Source: an uncultured Litoreibacter sp. (GTDB lineage Bacteria > Pseudomonadota > Alphaproteobacteria > Rhodobacterales > Rhodobacteraceae). Taken from it: DNA of 64,000 nt. The translations under genes and the position numbers were made by a program. Of this stretch, positions 26,667 through 34,886 are shown piece by piece (the stretch's first letter is position 1; every line of letters begins with the position of its first letter). The DNA lies in the NCBI RefSeq assembly GCF_947487515.1, contig NZ_CANKWO010000003.1, positions 389,103-453,102 on the forward strand. Reading direction: 5' to 3'. A model generated the notes under the pieces. The model was not told the origin of the DNA and did no database searches. It saw only the letters and a list, made by a program, of their open reading frames with translations.

Positions 26667-28147
26667 AGTATGTGGCTCTCATGGCCTTATGCGTGAGCCA
26701 GCAAGCGTGGGCAGAGCCACATTTCAGCGACCGCTCCGCAGAGCTTCCACACCATGTCTACGGCGGCGGCTGGGAGCATTTCGTCGGCGGAGGTCTTGCG
26801 GTATTTGACTGCAACGCAGACGCCTTGCCCGACGTCTTCGCAGCCGGTGGCGAAAATCCCGCGGCAATGATCCGCAATGAGGGCGAGTTCTCTTTCTCGC
26901 AAGTGGATATTCCGACCCTGACGGGGGTAACGGGCGCATATCCGATTGATCTGGATGCGGATGGGTACATGGACTTGTTCGTTCTGCGCGTCGGCAGCAA
27001 CCGCGTGCTAAAGGGCGGGGCTGAGTGTCGCTTCACGGATGCAACGGCCGAGTTCGGTTTGCCAGTAGACGATGCATGGTCCACCGCCTTCACCGCGTGG
27101 TGGGAAAGTGACCTGTCACGGCCGGTTCTGGCCATTGGAAACTACGTGGACCGCGCGGATCCCAACGGGCCGTTTGAGGCCTGTGATGACAACGCGATTT
27201 TGCGTCCCACCGAAGACGGCTATGCCCGATATGCTTTGACCCCGGGGTTTTGCCCTTTGTCCATTCTAGCAGCCAAGGACGCCCGAGGTCGCCCGACTTT
27301 GCGCCTGTCAAACGATCGGCATTACTATGTGTCCGGCGGGCATGAGCAGATGTGGGACATTCATGACCGGCGCTACTTGGGGCAGGAAGACGGCTGGCAG
27401 AATGTGTCGCTCTGGGGCATGGGGATCGCCAGCCGTGATCTAAACGCAGATGGTTTGGATGAGGTCATGCTGACCTCTATGGGGGACCAATTGTTGCAAT
27501 TCGCAATGCCCGATGGCGCCTATCAGGCGGCGGATTATGCCATCGGCACCTATGCGCAGCGACCGCATACAGGCGGGGACGGGCGCCCCTCTACCGGTTG
27601 GCACGCTGAGTTCGGGGATGTCGACAATGACGGTCGTGCGGATTTGTTTATCGCGAAGGGCAATGTGGATCAGATGCCTGGTATGGCGACACGCGACCCC
27701 AACAATCTGCTGATACAGGCCCTTGATGGCACTTTCTTGGAGGTGGCGGCACAGGCGGGGATTGCGACGCTGGACCGTTCTCGCGGAGCCGCCTTGGCAG
27801 ATTTCGACTTGGACGGGCGGCTTGACCTCATTGTGTCGAACCGCCGCGCGCCGCTGGAACTATATCGCAACGAGACAGCCAACACGGGCAATTGGCTTGG
27901 CGTGTCCTTGTGGCAATCTGGCGGCAATCGTCATGCTGTCGGGGCGACAATCGAGGTTGAAACGTCAATGGGGTCTCAGACCATTCAGCAAACCATCGGT
28001 GGCGGGCATGCAGGCGGTCAACATTTGCCGCGTCATTTTGGGCTGGGCGAGCAGAACACCGCCACGATACACGTGCATTGGCCCGATGGCAGCACGTCGC
28101 AACATCGGTCGGACGCGGGGCGAAACATTGTGCTGACGAAGCCTTAA
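26663..28147 (+). CDS. Secreted CRTAC1-type protein (FG-GAP/VCBS repeats plus ASPIC/UnbV)
   Basis: This 494-aa exported protein has a signal peptide (KYVALMALCVSQQAWA) if it starts at the TTG at 26663, which overlaps the regulator's TGA. It carries FG-GAP/VCBS-type calcium-binding repeats (FDCNADALPDVF, DLDADGYMDLFV, DLNADGLDEVML, DVDNDGRADLFI, DFDLDGRLDLIV), forming a beta-propeller, and a C-terminal ASPIC/UnbV-like part (GATIEVET to HVHWPDGSTSQ). Function unknown. It is convergent with a di-haem peroxidase gene, and the two stop codons overlap. Confidence 0.85.
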   Translation: MKYVALMALCVSQQAWAEPHFSDRSAELPHHVYGGGWEHFVGGGLAVFDCNADALPDVFAAGGENPAAMIRNEGEFSFSQVDIPTLTGVTGAYPIDLDADGYMDLFVLRVGSNRVLKGGAECRFTDATAEFGLPVDDAWSTAFTAWWESDLSRPVLAIGNYVDRADPNGPFEACDDNAILRPTEDGYARYALTPGFCPLSILAAKDARGRPTLRLSNDRHYYVSGGHEQMWDIHDRRYLGQEDGWQNVSLWGMGIASRDLNADGLDEVMLTSMGDQLLQFAMPDGAYQAADYAIGTYAQRPHTGGDGRPSTGWHAEFGDVDNDGRADLFIAKGNVDQMPGMATRDPNNLLIQALDGTFLEVAAQAGIATLDRSRGAALADFDLDGRLDLIVSNRRAPLELYRNETANTGNWLGVSLWQSGGNRHAVGATIEVETSMGSQTIQQTIGGGHAGGQHLPRHFGLGEQNTATIHVHWPDGSTSQHRSDAGRNIVLTKP

Positions 28148-29475
28148 TCGCCCGTTGGCACCTTTAGCCCGCTGGGGAGGTTTGTAGGAATGCCCAAGCG
28201 TCCGGTGACGCTGATCGGGTCGGTCAAGCTGTCCAGAAACGCGATCAAATCTGACAGGTTCTCTTGGGTCAACTGCACAGGCCTTGCCTGAACCGCATCC
28301 GCAATGGCCTGCAACTGGTGCAGGTCATCCATCACCGCAAAGTCGAGTGCCTCATAGGGCGGCAAAACCGCTTGTGATCTGTCGTAGTGAAACAAGGCCC
28401 GCGCAGGATCGGCGTGATCCAGAATGAACTGATCGAGGTCTTTATGGGCCCCTGCGTGGCCGTAGGGGCCGGTCAGCGCCACATTCCGCAAGGATGGAGT
28501 GCGGAACGCATATAAGTCCTCAGGCCGCCCCGTCACCCGAAAACGCCCCTCGTCCTTGTGGTGGGTTTCGAAGCTGGCAGCCTTTCCGGGCCCGATTTGT
28601 GGGGCAGCCATGGCGTGAAACTTGTGATCGGTTAGGAAAGGGCCGCTGTGGCATTCAGCACAACCGGCCGCCCCGTAGAAAAGCTGCGCACCGCGGTGCG
28701 CCGGACCTGTGGGATGGCGATCGCCGCGCAAAACCGCGTCGAAGGGCGCGCTGTCAGACCGCCACTCATGCGCCATGAAGACCGCAATGGCGTTGGAAAT
28801 GTCGGTGAAGGCGATGTCATCAGCGGTGTTAATATGCGGGTAAACTGTCGAAAATTGCGCCGCGTAGGCGTCAATGCCCGCGACGCGGCGTGCAAGCCGG
28901 TCCCATGCCCCGCCATCGCCGGTTATGATGCCTTGGCGAATGAGGCGGGCGATATCATTTTCCCCATGAGAGCCCGCCATTTCGTCGCGACTGAGAACGG
29001 GGAACATCGTCTGAGCAGAAAGAACCGAAGCAAACCCGAGCGACATATCCGCATCCATCGGGCTGCGCAGACCATTCGGTTGCGCAGGGTCGGCTTCGAG
29101 GCGACCGTCATGGAACAGGCTGGTGAACTCTTTGGCCCCAAGGTTGAACAAAGCGGGTGAATTTCGCGGGATACGTTCCTCTGGGAGGTTTTCGGCATTG
29201 GCGCGGCGATGTTGCCCGAAGCCGGTGCCACCATCCCCAAATGACAACGAGACACCATCTGACGTGCCAAAGCGCGGGTGATGGCACGTCGCACAGGCAA
29301 CTTCTTTGTTGCCCGACAAAATGGGGTCGTAAAACAAGAGCTGGCCTAATTTGGCTTCTTGCAAATCTATGGCCTCATAGGCGTCCTCGGTAATCGGGGA
29401 AGGATAGGCCACTTGTGCTGCGCAGAAGGACGAAGTTGCCAAAAGGCAGAAGGTTGCAAAGGCGATGACATGCAT
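28144..29475 (-). CDS. MauG-like di-haem cytochrome c peroxidase (copy 2)
   Basis: This is a periplasmic di-haem enzyme of about 443 aa. The two haem sites are CATCHH (PRFG after it) and CAECHSGPF. The first ATG that leaves a proper signal peptide is at 29475 (MHVIAFATFCLLATSSFCAA). It is clearly paralogous to the gene at 9.6-10.9 kb, sharing the LGQLLFYDPILSGN opening and the HNGAH/GHAGAH-type region. It ends inside the stop codon of the CRTAC1 gene. Likely roles are peroxide reduction or oxidation of a partner protein. Confidence 0.88.
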   Translation of the reverse strand: MHVIAFATFCLLATSSFCAAQVAYPSPITEDAYEAIDLQEAKLGQLLFYDPILSGNKEVACATCHHPRFGTSDGVSLSFGDGGTGFGQHRRANAENLPEERIPRNSPALFNLGAKEFTSLFHDGRLEADPAQPNGLRSPMDADMSLGFASVLSAQTMFPVLSRDEMAGSHGENDIARLIRQGIITGDGGAWDRLARRVAGIDAYAAQFSTVYPHINTADDIAFTDISNAIAVFMAHEWRSDSAPFDAVLRGDRHPTGPAHRGAQLFYGAAGCAECHSGPFLTDHKFHAMAAPQIGPGKAASFETHHKDEGRFRVTGRPEDLYAFRTPSLRNVALTGPYGHAGAHKDLDQFILDHADPARALFHYDRSQAVLPPYEALDFAVMDDLHQLQAIADAVQARPVQLTQENLSDLIAFLDSLTDPISVTGRLGIPTNLPSGLKVPTGD

Positions 29476-29596
29476 GTGCTTTACTCGGATGTGGGACATA
29501 GCTGTGGAGCTGCAGTTATACAGTTCCTCCAATATGGGTTGCCTGCAAGACAAAACGTCTCATCTATGGTGGTGCTCCCTTGACCGTGGCCAATTA

Positions 29597-29606
29597 TGTG
29601 ATCACA
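29597..29606. promoter_or_regulatory. TGTGATCACA palindrome at the GntR/FCD gene
   Basis: This perfect palindrome ends 9 bp before the ATG of the GntR/FCD gene. The same sequence occurs in pairs upstream of sucC and sdhC. It is the obvious candidate for an autoregulatory operator. Confidence 0.7.
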
Positions 29607-29615
29607 GTTTGCGAC

Positions 29616-30266
29616 ATGCTTATAAATTCTGCCAAACCAGAGCCCAGCGGCGCGACCAATGAGTTGATTTATCGACGTTTGCGCGCGCAAGTCATGCATG
29701 GCGAGCTTCTGCCGGGGTCCGCCAAAACCCTGCGCGGCATCGGAGCGGAGTTTGGCGCGTCGATGACCCCCGCGCGCGAGGCAATGCGGCGCTTGGTGGC
29801 GGAAGGCGCATTTACATTGTCGTCCTCGGGGCGAATATCGACGCCTGAATTGTCAAACGACCGGATAGAAGAATTGGCAGCCCTGCGCGCGCTACTGGAG
29901 CCGGAGTTGGCCGCCCGCGCATTGCCACGCGCACATCTGGCGCTGATCGACCGGCTGCAATCCATCAATGGCTCGATTGCTCAGGCCATCACCCGCCAAG
30001 ACCCCGTTGGCTACATCCGCACCAATCTGGAGTTTCACCGCACTTTGTACTTGCGTGCGCAAGCTCCGGCGATGTTGGCGATGGCGGAAACAGTATGGCT
30101 GCAGATGGGCCCGACAATGCGTAGCCTTTATGAGAAGTTGCGACGCTCGGAGTTGCCGCAACACCACCGGCTCATCGTCGCGGCCCTGAAAGCCGGAGAT
30201 GAACCGGGGCTAAGATTGGCGGTGCGTGCGGATGTAACTCAAGGGCTAAGGATGCTTGCGCAGTAG
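29616..30266 (+). CDS. GntR-family regulator with FCD domain (candidate TCA-cycle regulator)
   Basis: This 216-aa transcription factor has a GntR winged helix at about residues 8-70 (NELIYRRLRAQVMHGELLPG, then the LRGIGAEFGASMTPAREAMRRL recognition part) and an all-helical FCD domain with the expected His residues (NLEFHRTLY and HHRLIVAAL). FCD regulators sense organic acids, often with a metal. I chose the ATG at 29616; a TTG 36 bp earlier would read through the operator. It lies next to the lpd end of the suc operon. Shared operators point to control of suc and sdh operons. Confidence 0.85.
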   Translation: MLINSAKPEPSGATNELIYRRLRAQVMHGELLPGSAKTLRGIGAEFGASMTPAREAMRRLVAEGAFTLSSSGRISTPELSNDRIEELAALRALLEPELAARALPRAHLALIDRLQSINGSIAQAITRQDPVGYIRTNLEFHRTLYLRAQAPAMLAMAETVWLQMGPTMRSLYEKLRRSELPQHHRLIVAALKAGDEPGLRLAVRADVTQGLRMLAQ

Positions 30267-30269
30267 CGC

Positions 30270-30297
30270 CTTGGGCGGACCTTGCGGCCCGCCCAAG
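30270..30297. terminator. Terminator-like hairpin
   Basis: CTTGGGCGG and CCGCCCAAG form a 9-bp stem between the convergent GntR/FCD and lpd genes. No T run follows on the plus strand. Confidence 0.55.
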
Positions 30298-30305
30298 AAT
30301 TGAAT

Positions 30306-30322
30306 GTGGGGCGCTGCCCCAC
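30306..30322. repeat. Short GTGGGGC-GCT-GCCCCAC hairpin, probable dispersed element
   Basis: This 7-bp perfect stem with a 3-base loop is followed by a CCCCGAGGTATTTT stretch. From memory, closely similar hairpins recur between genes in many Rhodobacteraceae genomes. I see only this copy in the window. Confidence 0.45.
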
Positions 30323-30363
30323 GCCCCGAGGTATTTTCGAAGCAATGATGGGGCAGCAAGCGT

Positions 30364-31752
30364 TTAGCTGTGAATAGGGCCGTCACCGCAAGCCAAGGCT
30401 GCTTCACGCACGGCTTCCGAATAGGTCGGATGTGCGTGGCATGTGCGGGCAAGATCTTCGGCGGCGGCACCAAATTCCATCGCAACACAGATTTCATGGA
30501 TCAAATCCCCCGCCATTGGGCCAATGATGTGAGCCCCCAATATGCGGTCCGTATCTTTGTCTGCGAGGATTTTTACGAAGCCCTCGCCGGCGAAATTGGC
30601 CTTGGCGCGACCATTGCCCATGAAAGAAAACTTGCCGACCTTATAGGCGTGACCTGCGTCTTTCAATTGTTCCTCGGTGAGGCCAACATTGGCGACTTCG
30701 GGATGGGTATAAATCACTCCGGGGATGACGTTGTAATTCACATGGCCCTTTTGACCCGCGAGAACCTCTGCAACACCCATGCCTTCATCTTCGGCTTTAT
30801 GTGCCAGCATCGGACCCGAAATTGCATCGCCAATGGCATAAATGCCTTTTACTGACGTCGCCCAATGTGCGTCGGTTTTGATTTGGCCGCGCGGTTCTAG
30901 CTCGACGCCCAATTCGGTCAGCCCAAGGCCGTCTGTGAAGGGTTTGCGGCCAGTGGCAACCAGAACGACATCTGCATCTTCCACGTGCTCGCTGTCGTCT
31001 TTTCGCAGCTTATAAGTGACCTTGGCCTTGTTGTTTTTAACCTCAACCCCTTGCACGGCGGCCCCTAGTTGAAACTCTAGACCTTGCTTTTTCAAAGTGC
31101 GCTGGAAGGTTTTGGCAAGATCAGCATCCATGCCCGGGGTGATGGCATCGAGAAATTCTATGACCTTCACTTCCGCGCCCAAGCGTTTGTAAACAGATCC
31201 CAGCTCCAACCCGATAACGCCAGCGCCAATGACCACCAGTTTCTTCGGGATTTTGCCCAGTTCTAACGCGCCGGTAGAGGACACGACAACTTTTTCATCG
31301 ATATCCACGCCGGGCAAAGTGGACACTTCGGAGCCGCTGGCGATCACGATGTTTTTGGCCTCGTGGACCTCGTCGCCAACTTTGACCTGACCGGCAGCGG
31401 GGATGGACGCCCAGCCTTTGATCCAGTCGATTTTGTTCTTCTTCATCAAGAATTCGACGCCTTTGGTGTTGGTATCGATCACGTCATCTTTGTAGGCGAG
31501 CATCTGCTTCCAATCGACGGAAGGTGCTTTGCCCTTCAGGCCCATTTTGGCGAAGTTGTGCTCTGCTTCGTGCAACTGATGCGATGCGTGAAGCAAGGCT
31601 TTGGACGGGATGCAGCCGACGTTCAAGCAGGTCCCGCCGAGGGTCTCGCGACCTTCCACAATGGCGGTTTTCAGGCCAAGTTGAGCACAGCGAATGGCGC
31701 AGACATAGCCGCCGGGGCCGGAGCCGATGATGATGACGTCGTAGCTAGACAT
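30364..31752 (-). CDS. lpd: Dihydrolipoyl dehydrogenase (E3)
   Basis: This 462-aa flavoprotein reoxidises the lipoyl groups of OdhB with NAD. The FAD motif GSGPGGY (10-16), the redox disulfide C42-LNVG-C47, the NAD motif [15 protein letters not shown] and the C-terminal [10 protein letters not shown] catalytic His-Glu pair are all visible. It is the last gene of the sucC-to-lpd operon, so it serves the 2-oxoglutarate dehydrogenase complex first of all. Confidence 0.97.
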   Translation of the reverse strand: MSSYDVIIIGSGPGGYVCAIRCAQLGLKTAIVEGRETLGGTCLNVGCIPSKALLHASHQLHEAEHNFAKMGLKGKAPSVDWKQMLAYKDDVIDTNTKGVEFLMKKNKIDWIKGWASIPAAGQVKVGDEVHEAKNIVIASGSEVSTLPGVDIDEKVVVSSTGALELGKIPKKLVVIGAGVIGLELGSVYKRLGAEVKVIEFLDAITPGMDADLAKTFQRTLKKQGLEFQLGAAVQGVEVKNNKAKVTYKLRKDDSEHVEDADVVLVATGRKPFTDGLGLTELGVELEPRGQIKTDAHWATSVKGIYAIGDAISGPMLAHKAEDEGMGVAEVLAGQKGHVNYNVIPGVIYTHPEVANVGLTEEQLKDAGHAYKVGKFSFMGNGRAKANFAGEGFVKILADKDTDRILGAHIIGPMAGDLIHEICVAMEFGAAAEDLARTCHAHPTYSEAVREAALACGDGPIHS

Positions 31753-31814
31753 TGAGGTATCTCCTTACCTGTATGAGGCGAAATTGGGTGTCGGCATTTT
31801 GTTGAGGCGGCTTT

Positions 31815-32204
31815 TCATATCAAAGCCGCGATGAGCATGGTGATGGTTGCGAAGAAGCCTACCGTCCAGACGACCGAGCGCCAAGGCGACAGACCGTACG
31901 CATAGGCGGGGACGTATAGCACCCGCGCGATGAGGTAGAGGTAGGCGCATGTTTCGGTCACAGGAGAACTTTGCTTGCCCAATGTGACGACGACCACGGA
32001 GAGGGTGAATAGGATCAGTCCCTCGAAGTGGTTGTTCAAGGCGCGTTGCAAGCGACCGGCGATCCCCGACAGCTCCGGCTTGATGTCACGCGGGCCAAGG
32101 CTGACTTTGGTGCCAACCTGTCTCGTTGCGGCGACCGAGTAGAGGCAGAACTGAACCGCTTGGAGAAGGCCTGCGAGGGCGAGGATGGTGAGTTCAGTAG
32201 TCAC
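31815..32204 (-). CDS. MAPEG family membrane protein
   Basis: This 129-aa protein with four predicted membrane spans matches the MAPEG fold: RALNNHFEGLILFTLSVV and YLIARVLYVPAYAYGLSPWR are the typical glutathione-binding helices of the family. It starts with GTG overlapping the stop of the next upstream gene by 4 bp. It is one of several membrane genes riding in the suc-lpd operon. Substrate unknown. Confidence 0.82.
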   Translation of the reverse strand: MTTELTILALAGLLQAVQFCLYSVAATRQVGTKVSLGPRDIKPELSGIAGRLQRALNNHFEGLILFTLSVVVVTLGKQSSPVTETCAYLYLIARVLYVPAYAYGLSPWRSVVWTVGFFATITMLIAALI

Positions 32205-32707
32205 CTTAGAACACCTTTACTGCGGAGGCGCCAGAGTATGGGGGTTGGCAACGCTACGATCAAAAGAACCACTAGTGTGGCGAGAATGGTTTTCATACGA
32301 TTGCCCCAAAACCCCGCTTCGGTTGGTTTGAGGAGTGCGCGAAGGGGGCTAGCCCCACGGCTCGCGACGTCTTGTTCGGACGCAAAACCTGCGGCGGGCA
32401 GGTTCGGGTTGAGGGAATAGTCAATGAGCGACACGATATTGGAAGGAACAATTGCGACCAACACCACCAGTGCGGGCCAGAAAGCCCAGCGGCGTCTTTG
32501 CCGCGTTCCTTCAAGAAGCATGATAGCCGCAAGGAAAGTTGCCGCTGTCGGGACCAAGCCCAAAACCAACGCCATGTCAAAGCTGTAGGCGCGCATCAAA
32601 GTTTGAAACAGCCCCACTGCAGTAACAAAACAAATGCCCGCAGCCACCAGATAGACGGTCCATATTGCCATTCGCTGGCTGGTAGATAGGGGAGGGTTCA
32701 CGGACAT
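32201..32707 (-). CDS. Hypothetical inner-membrane protein, 168 aa
   Basis: I do not recognise this protein. It has four likely membrane spans (about residues 14-36, 44-64, 74-94 and 138-158) and a polar loop of about 40 residues between spans three and four. It is co-directed and overlapping with its neighbours in the suc-lpd operon. Confidence 0.7.
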   Translation of the reverse strand: MSVNPPLSTSQRMAIWTVYLVAAGICFVTAVGLFQTLMRAYSFDMALVLGLVPTAATFLAAIMLLEGTRQRRRWAFWPALVVLVAIVPSNIVSLIDYSLNPNLPAAGFASEQDVASRGASPLRALLKPTEAGFWGNRMKTILATLVVLLIVALPTPILWRLRSKGVLR

Positions 32708-32953
32708 TTAACTATCTGACGCCTTCTTGCCTGCTTTGTTGGCCCAGACAATAGTGCCATCATTCGGGCAGCGTAATGTTCCATCTCTGGAGCCATCCTC
32801 ATTGGTGCCTTTGAGAAATCCACCCGCGCCTTGGAAACGCCGATAAGGCGTATCACCTTTGCCCGAGTTCGGGCCAACACCTACCACGATGCGGATTTCA
32901 TCTGTGAAATCGCATTTTGGGCAGGTGAGGGATGTGGGTGAGAGGTAGGCCAT
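32708..32953 (-). CDS. Zinc-ribbon hypothetical protein, 81 aa
   Basis: This small protein has a CPKC motif near the start (TSLTCPKCDFTDE) and a single later Cys in LRCPNDGTIVW, so the zinc site may be incomplete or intermolecular. The ATG at 32953 has AAGGA 5 bp upstream, better than a longer upstream reading. It lies in the suc-lpd operon. Function unknown. Confidence 0.65.
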   Translation of the reverse strand: MAYLSPTSLTCPKCDFTDEIRIVVGVGPNSGKGDTPYRRFQGAGGFLKGTNEDGSRDGTLRCPNDGTIVWANKAGKKASDS

Positions 32954-32981
32954 TGGGGTCCTTAAAGAGGGCTGGGTGAGC

Positions 32982-33389
32982 TCAATCACGGGATTGTTCG
33001 GCGAAATCAAATTGAGAGGACTTCAAAGCCCAAACAACGAAGCCCCAACCCAACAGGTCAGGCAACGACAATATGACAGCCGCAAGCAATGGATCTAGAA
33101 TAGTATCGCCAGGGCGGAGTGGTGCACGAAAAACTCCAACTGCATATACAAACAGGGTTGCGGTCAATCCGAGCGTCGCCAACCAAACCTGTCTGGAAGT
33201 ATCACGAAAGATGTCGATTAGTAGCCATAGTGCTATAACAGGAACGATGAAACCGAGGGCCCTCAAAGCAAGCGGGAAGCGCTCTGGAAATAAACCTTGA
33301 TCCAGAACATCAAACACGACCAAAGCTAGAAATAGGCCGACAAACAGTGCAGCGGCCCATACTCGTTTTCTCCTAAAGCGCAGTTGCAC
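32982..33389 (-). CDS. Hypothetical inner-membrane protein, 135 aa
   Basis: I do not recognise this protein. It starts with GTG 2 bp after the odhB stop and has an Arg-rich N-terminus (RFRRKR) followed by four hydrophobic segments, so it is an inner-membrane protein. It is the first of four small genes between odhB and lpd. Confidence 0.65.
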   Translation of the reverse strand: MQLRFRRKRVWAAALFVGLFLALVVFDVLDQGLFPERFPLALRALGFIVPVIALWLLIDIFRDTSRQVWLATLGLTATLFVYAVGVFRAPLRPGDTILDPLLAAVILSLPDLLGWGFVVWALKSSQFDFAEQSRD

Positions 33390-33391
33390 TT

Positions 33392-34885
33392 TTACAAATC
33401 CATTAGCAACCGACGTGGATCCTCAAGCGCCTCTTTCACGCGAACCAAGAATGTCACGGCACCTTTGCCGTCGACGATGCGGTGGTCATAGGACAGCGCC
33501 AGATACATCATCGGGCGGATCACCACTTGACCATTGATCGCCATCGGGCGGTCTTGGATTTTGTGCATGCCAAGGATGCCGGACTGTGGCGGGTTCAGGA
33601 TCGGCGAGGACATCAGCGAGCCGTAAACGCCACCGTTAGAGATGGTGAAGCTGCCGCCCTGCATTTCTGCCATGCTGAGTTTGCCGTCACGTGCGCGTGC
33701 GCCTTTCTCGGCGATGGCCTTCTCGATATCCGCAAAGGACATCTGGTCGGCGTCGCGGATAACCGGAACAACCAGACCTGTAGGTGTGCCCGCAGCGATG
33801 CCCATGTGGACGTAGTTTTTGTAAACCACATCGGTGCCATCGATTTCGGCGTTCACATCCGGCACTTCTTTCAGCGCGTGAACACAGGCCTTGGTGAAGA
33901 AGGACATGAAGCCAAGTTTTACGCCGTGCTTCTTGAGGAACAGGTCTTTGTACTCGTTGCGAAGCGCCATCACCTCGGTCATGTCGACCTCGTTGTAGGT
34001 GGTGAGCATCGCGGCGGTGTTTTGGCTTTCCTTCAGGCGGCGCGCAATGGTCTGGCGCAGGCGGGTCATCTTCACCCGCTCTTCACGAGAGGCATCATCG
34101 GCAGAGACCGGAGCGCGCGGTGCAGAGGCAGCCGGAGCCGGAGCGGCAGGGGCCACGACTGCTTTCAGCGCATCTTCCTTCATCACGCGACCATCGCGGC
34201 CAGTGCCTTGGACGGTTGCAGGATCAATCCCTTTTTCGGCCATGATCTTATTGGCGCTTGGGGCGTTCTCGACGTCTTTTGCGCCACTTGCAGCAGGCGC
34301 AGAAGCGGTGGTTGCGGACGCCGCAGGTGCCGCGGCAACAGCCGCACCACCGGAAGACGACAGAACCGCCAGTTTCGCGGTCGCGTCTACGGTCGCACCT
34401 TCACCCGCAAGGATTTCCACGATGGTGCCTGCGGCTGGGGCCGGAACCTCAACAGAAACCTTGTCGGTTTCCAGCTCGCACAGCATTTCGTCCTGCGCGA
34501 CAGTGTCGCCTACTGCTTTGAACCAAGTGGAAACGGTGGCCTCTGAAACTGACTCGCCCAGTGTCGGGACCATCACGTCGACCGTGTCACCACCTGCAGC
34601 AGGTGCAGGGGCAACTTCAGCGGTTGCTGGGGCTGCGGCGGGGGCAGCGTCGCCCTCGGAGACTTGCGCCAACAGGGCGTCAACGCCAACGGTTTCGCCT
34701 TCGGCGGCGACAATTTCTGACAAGGTGCCAGCGACGGGCGATGGGACTTCGACGGTCACTTTGTCGGTTTCCAGCTCGCAGAGCATTTCATCGACGGCAA
34801 CAGTATCACCAGGTTTTTTGAACCAAGTTGCTACAGTGGCTTCAGTGACACTTTCGCCAAGGGTTGGGACGCGGATCTCGGACAT
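33392..34885 (-). CDS. odhB: Dihydrolipoyllysine succinyltransferase (E2) with two lipoyl domains
   Basis: This 497-aa core of the 2-oxoglutarate dehydrogenase complex has two lipoyl domains in a row, with the target lysines at 42 and 142 (both ELETDKV). Ala/Pro-rich linkers follow, then a peripheral subunit-binding domain ([16 protein letters not shown]) and the catalytic domain ending with [12 protein letters not shown]. The E. coli enzyme has one lipoyl domain. It lies 1 bp after sucA. Confidence 0.97.
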   Translation of the reverse strand: MSEIRVPTLGESVTEATVATWFKKPGDTVAVDEMLCELETDKVTVEVPSPVAGTLSEIVAAEGETVGVDALLAQVSEGDAAPAAAPATAEVAPAPAAGGDTVDVMVPTLGESVSEATVSTWFKAVGDTVAQDEMLCELETDKVSVEVPAPAAGTIVEILAGEGATVDATAKLAVLSSSGGAAVAAAPAASATTASAPAASGAKDVENAPSANKIMAEKGIDPATVQGTGRDGRVMKEDALKAVVAPAAPAPAASAPRAPVSADDASREERVKMTRLRQTIARRLKESQNTAAMLTTYNEVDMTEVMALRNEYKDLFLKKHGVKLGFMSFFTKACVHALKEVPDVNAEIDGTDVVYKNYVHMGIAAGTPTGLVVPVIRDADQMSFADIEKAIAEKGARARDGKLSMAEMQGGSFTISNGGVYGSLMSSPILNPPQSGILGMHKIQDRPMAINGQVVIRPMMYLALSYDHRIVDGKGAVTFLVRVKEALEDPRRLLMDL

Positions 34886-34886
34886 A

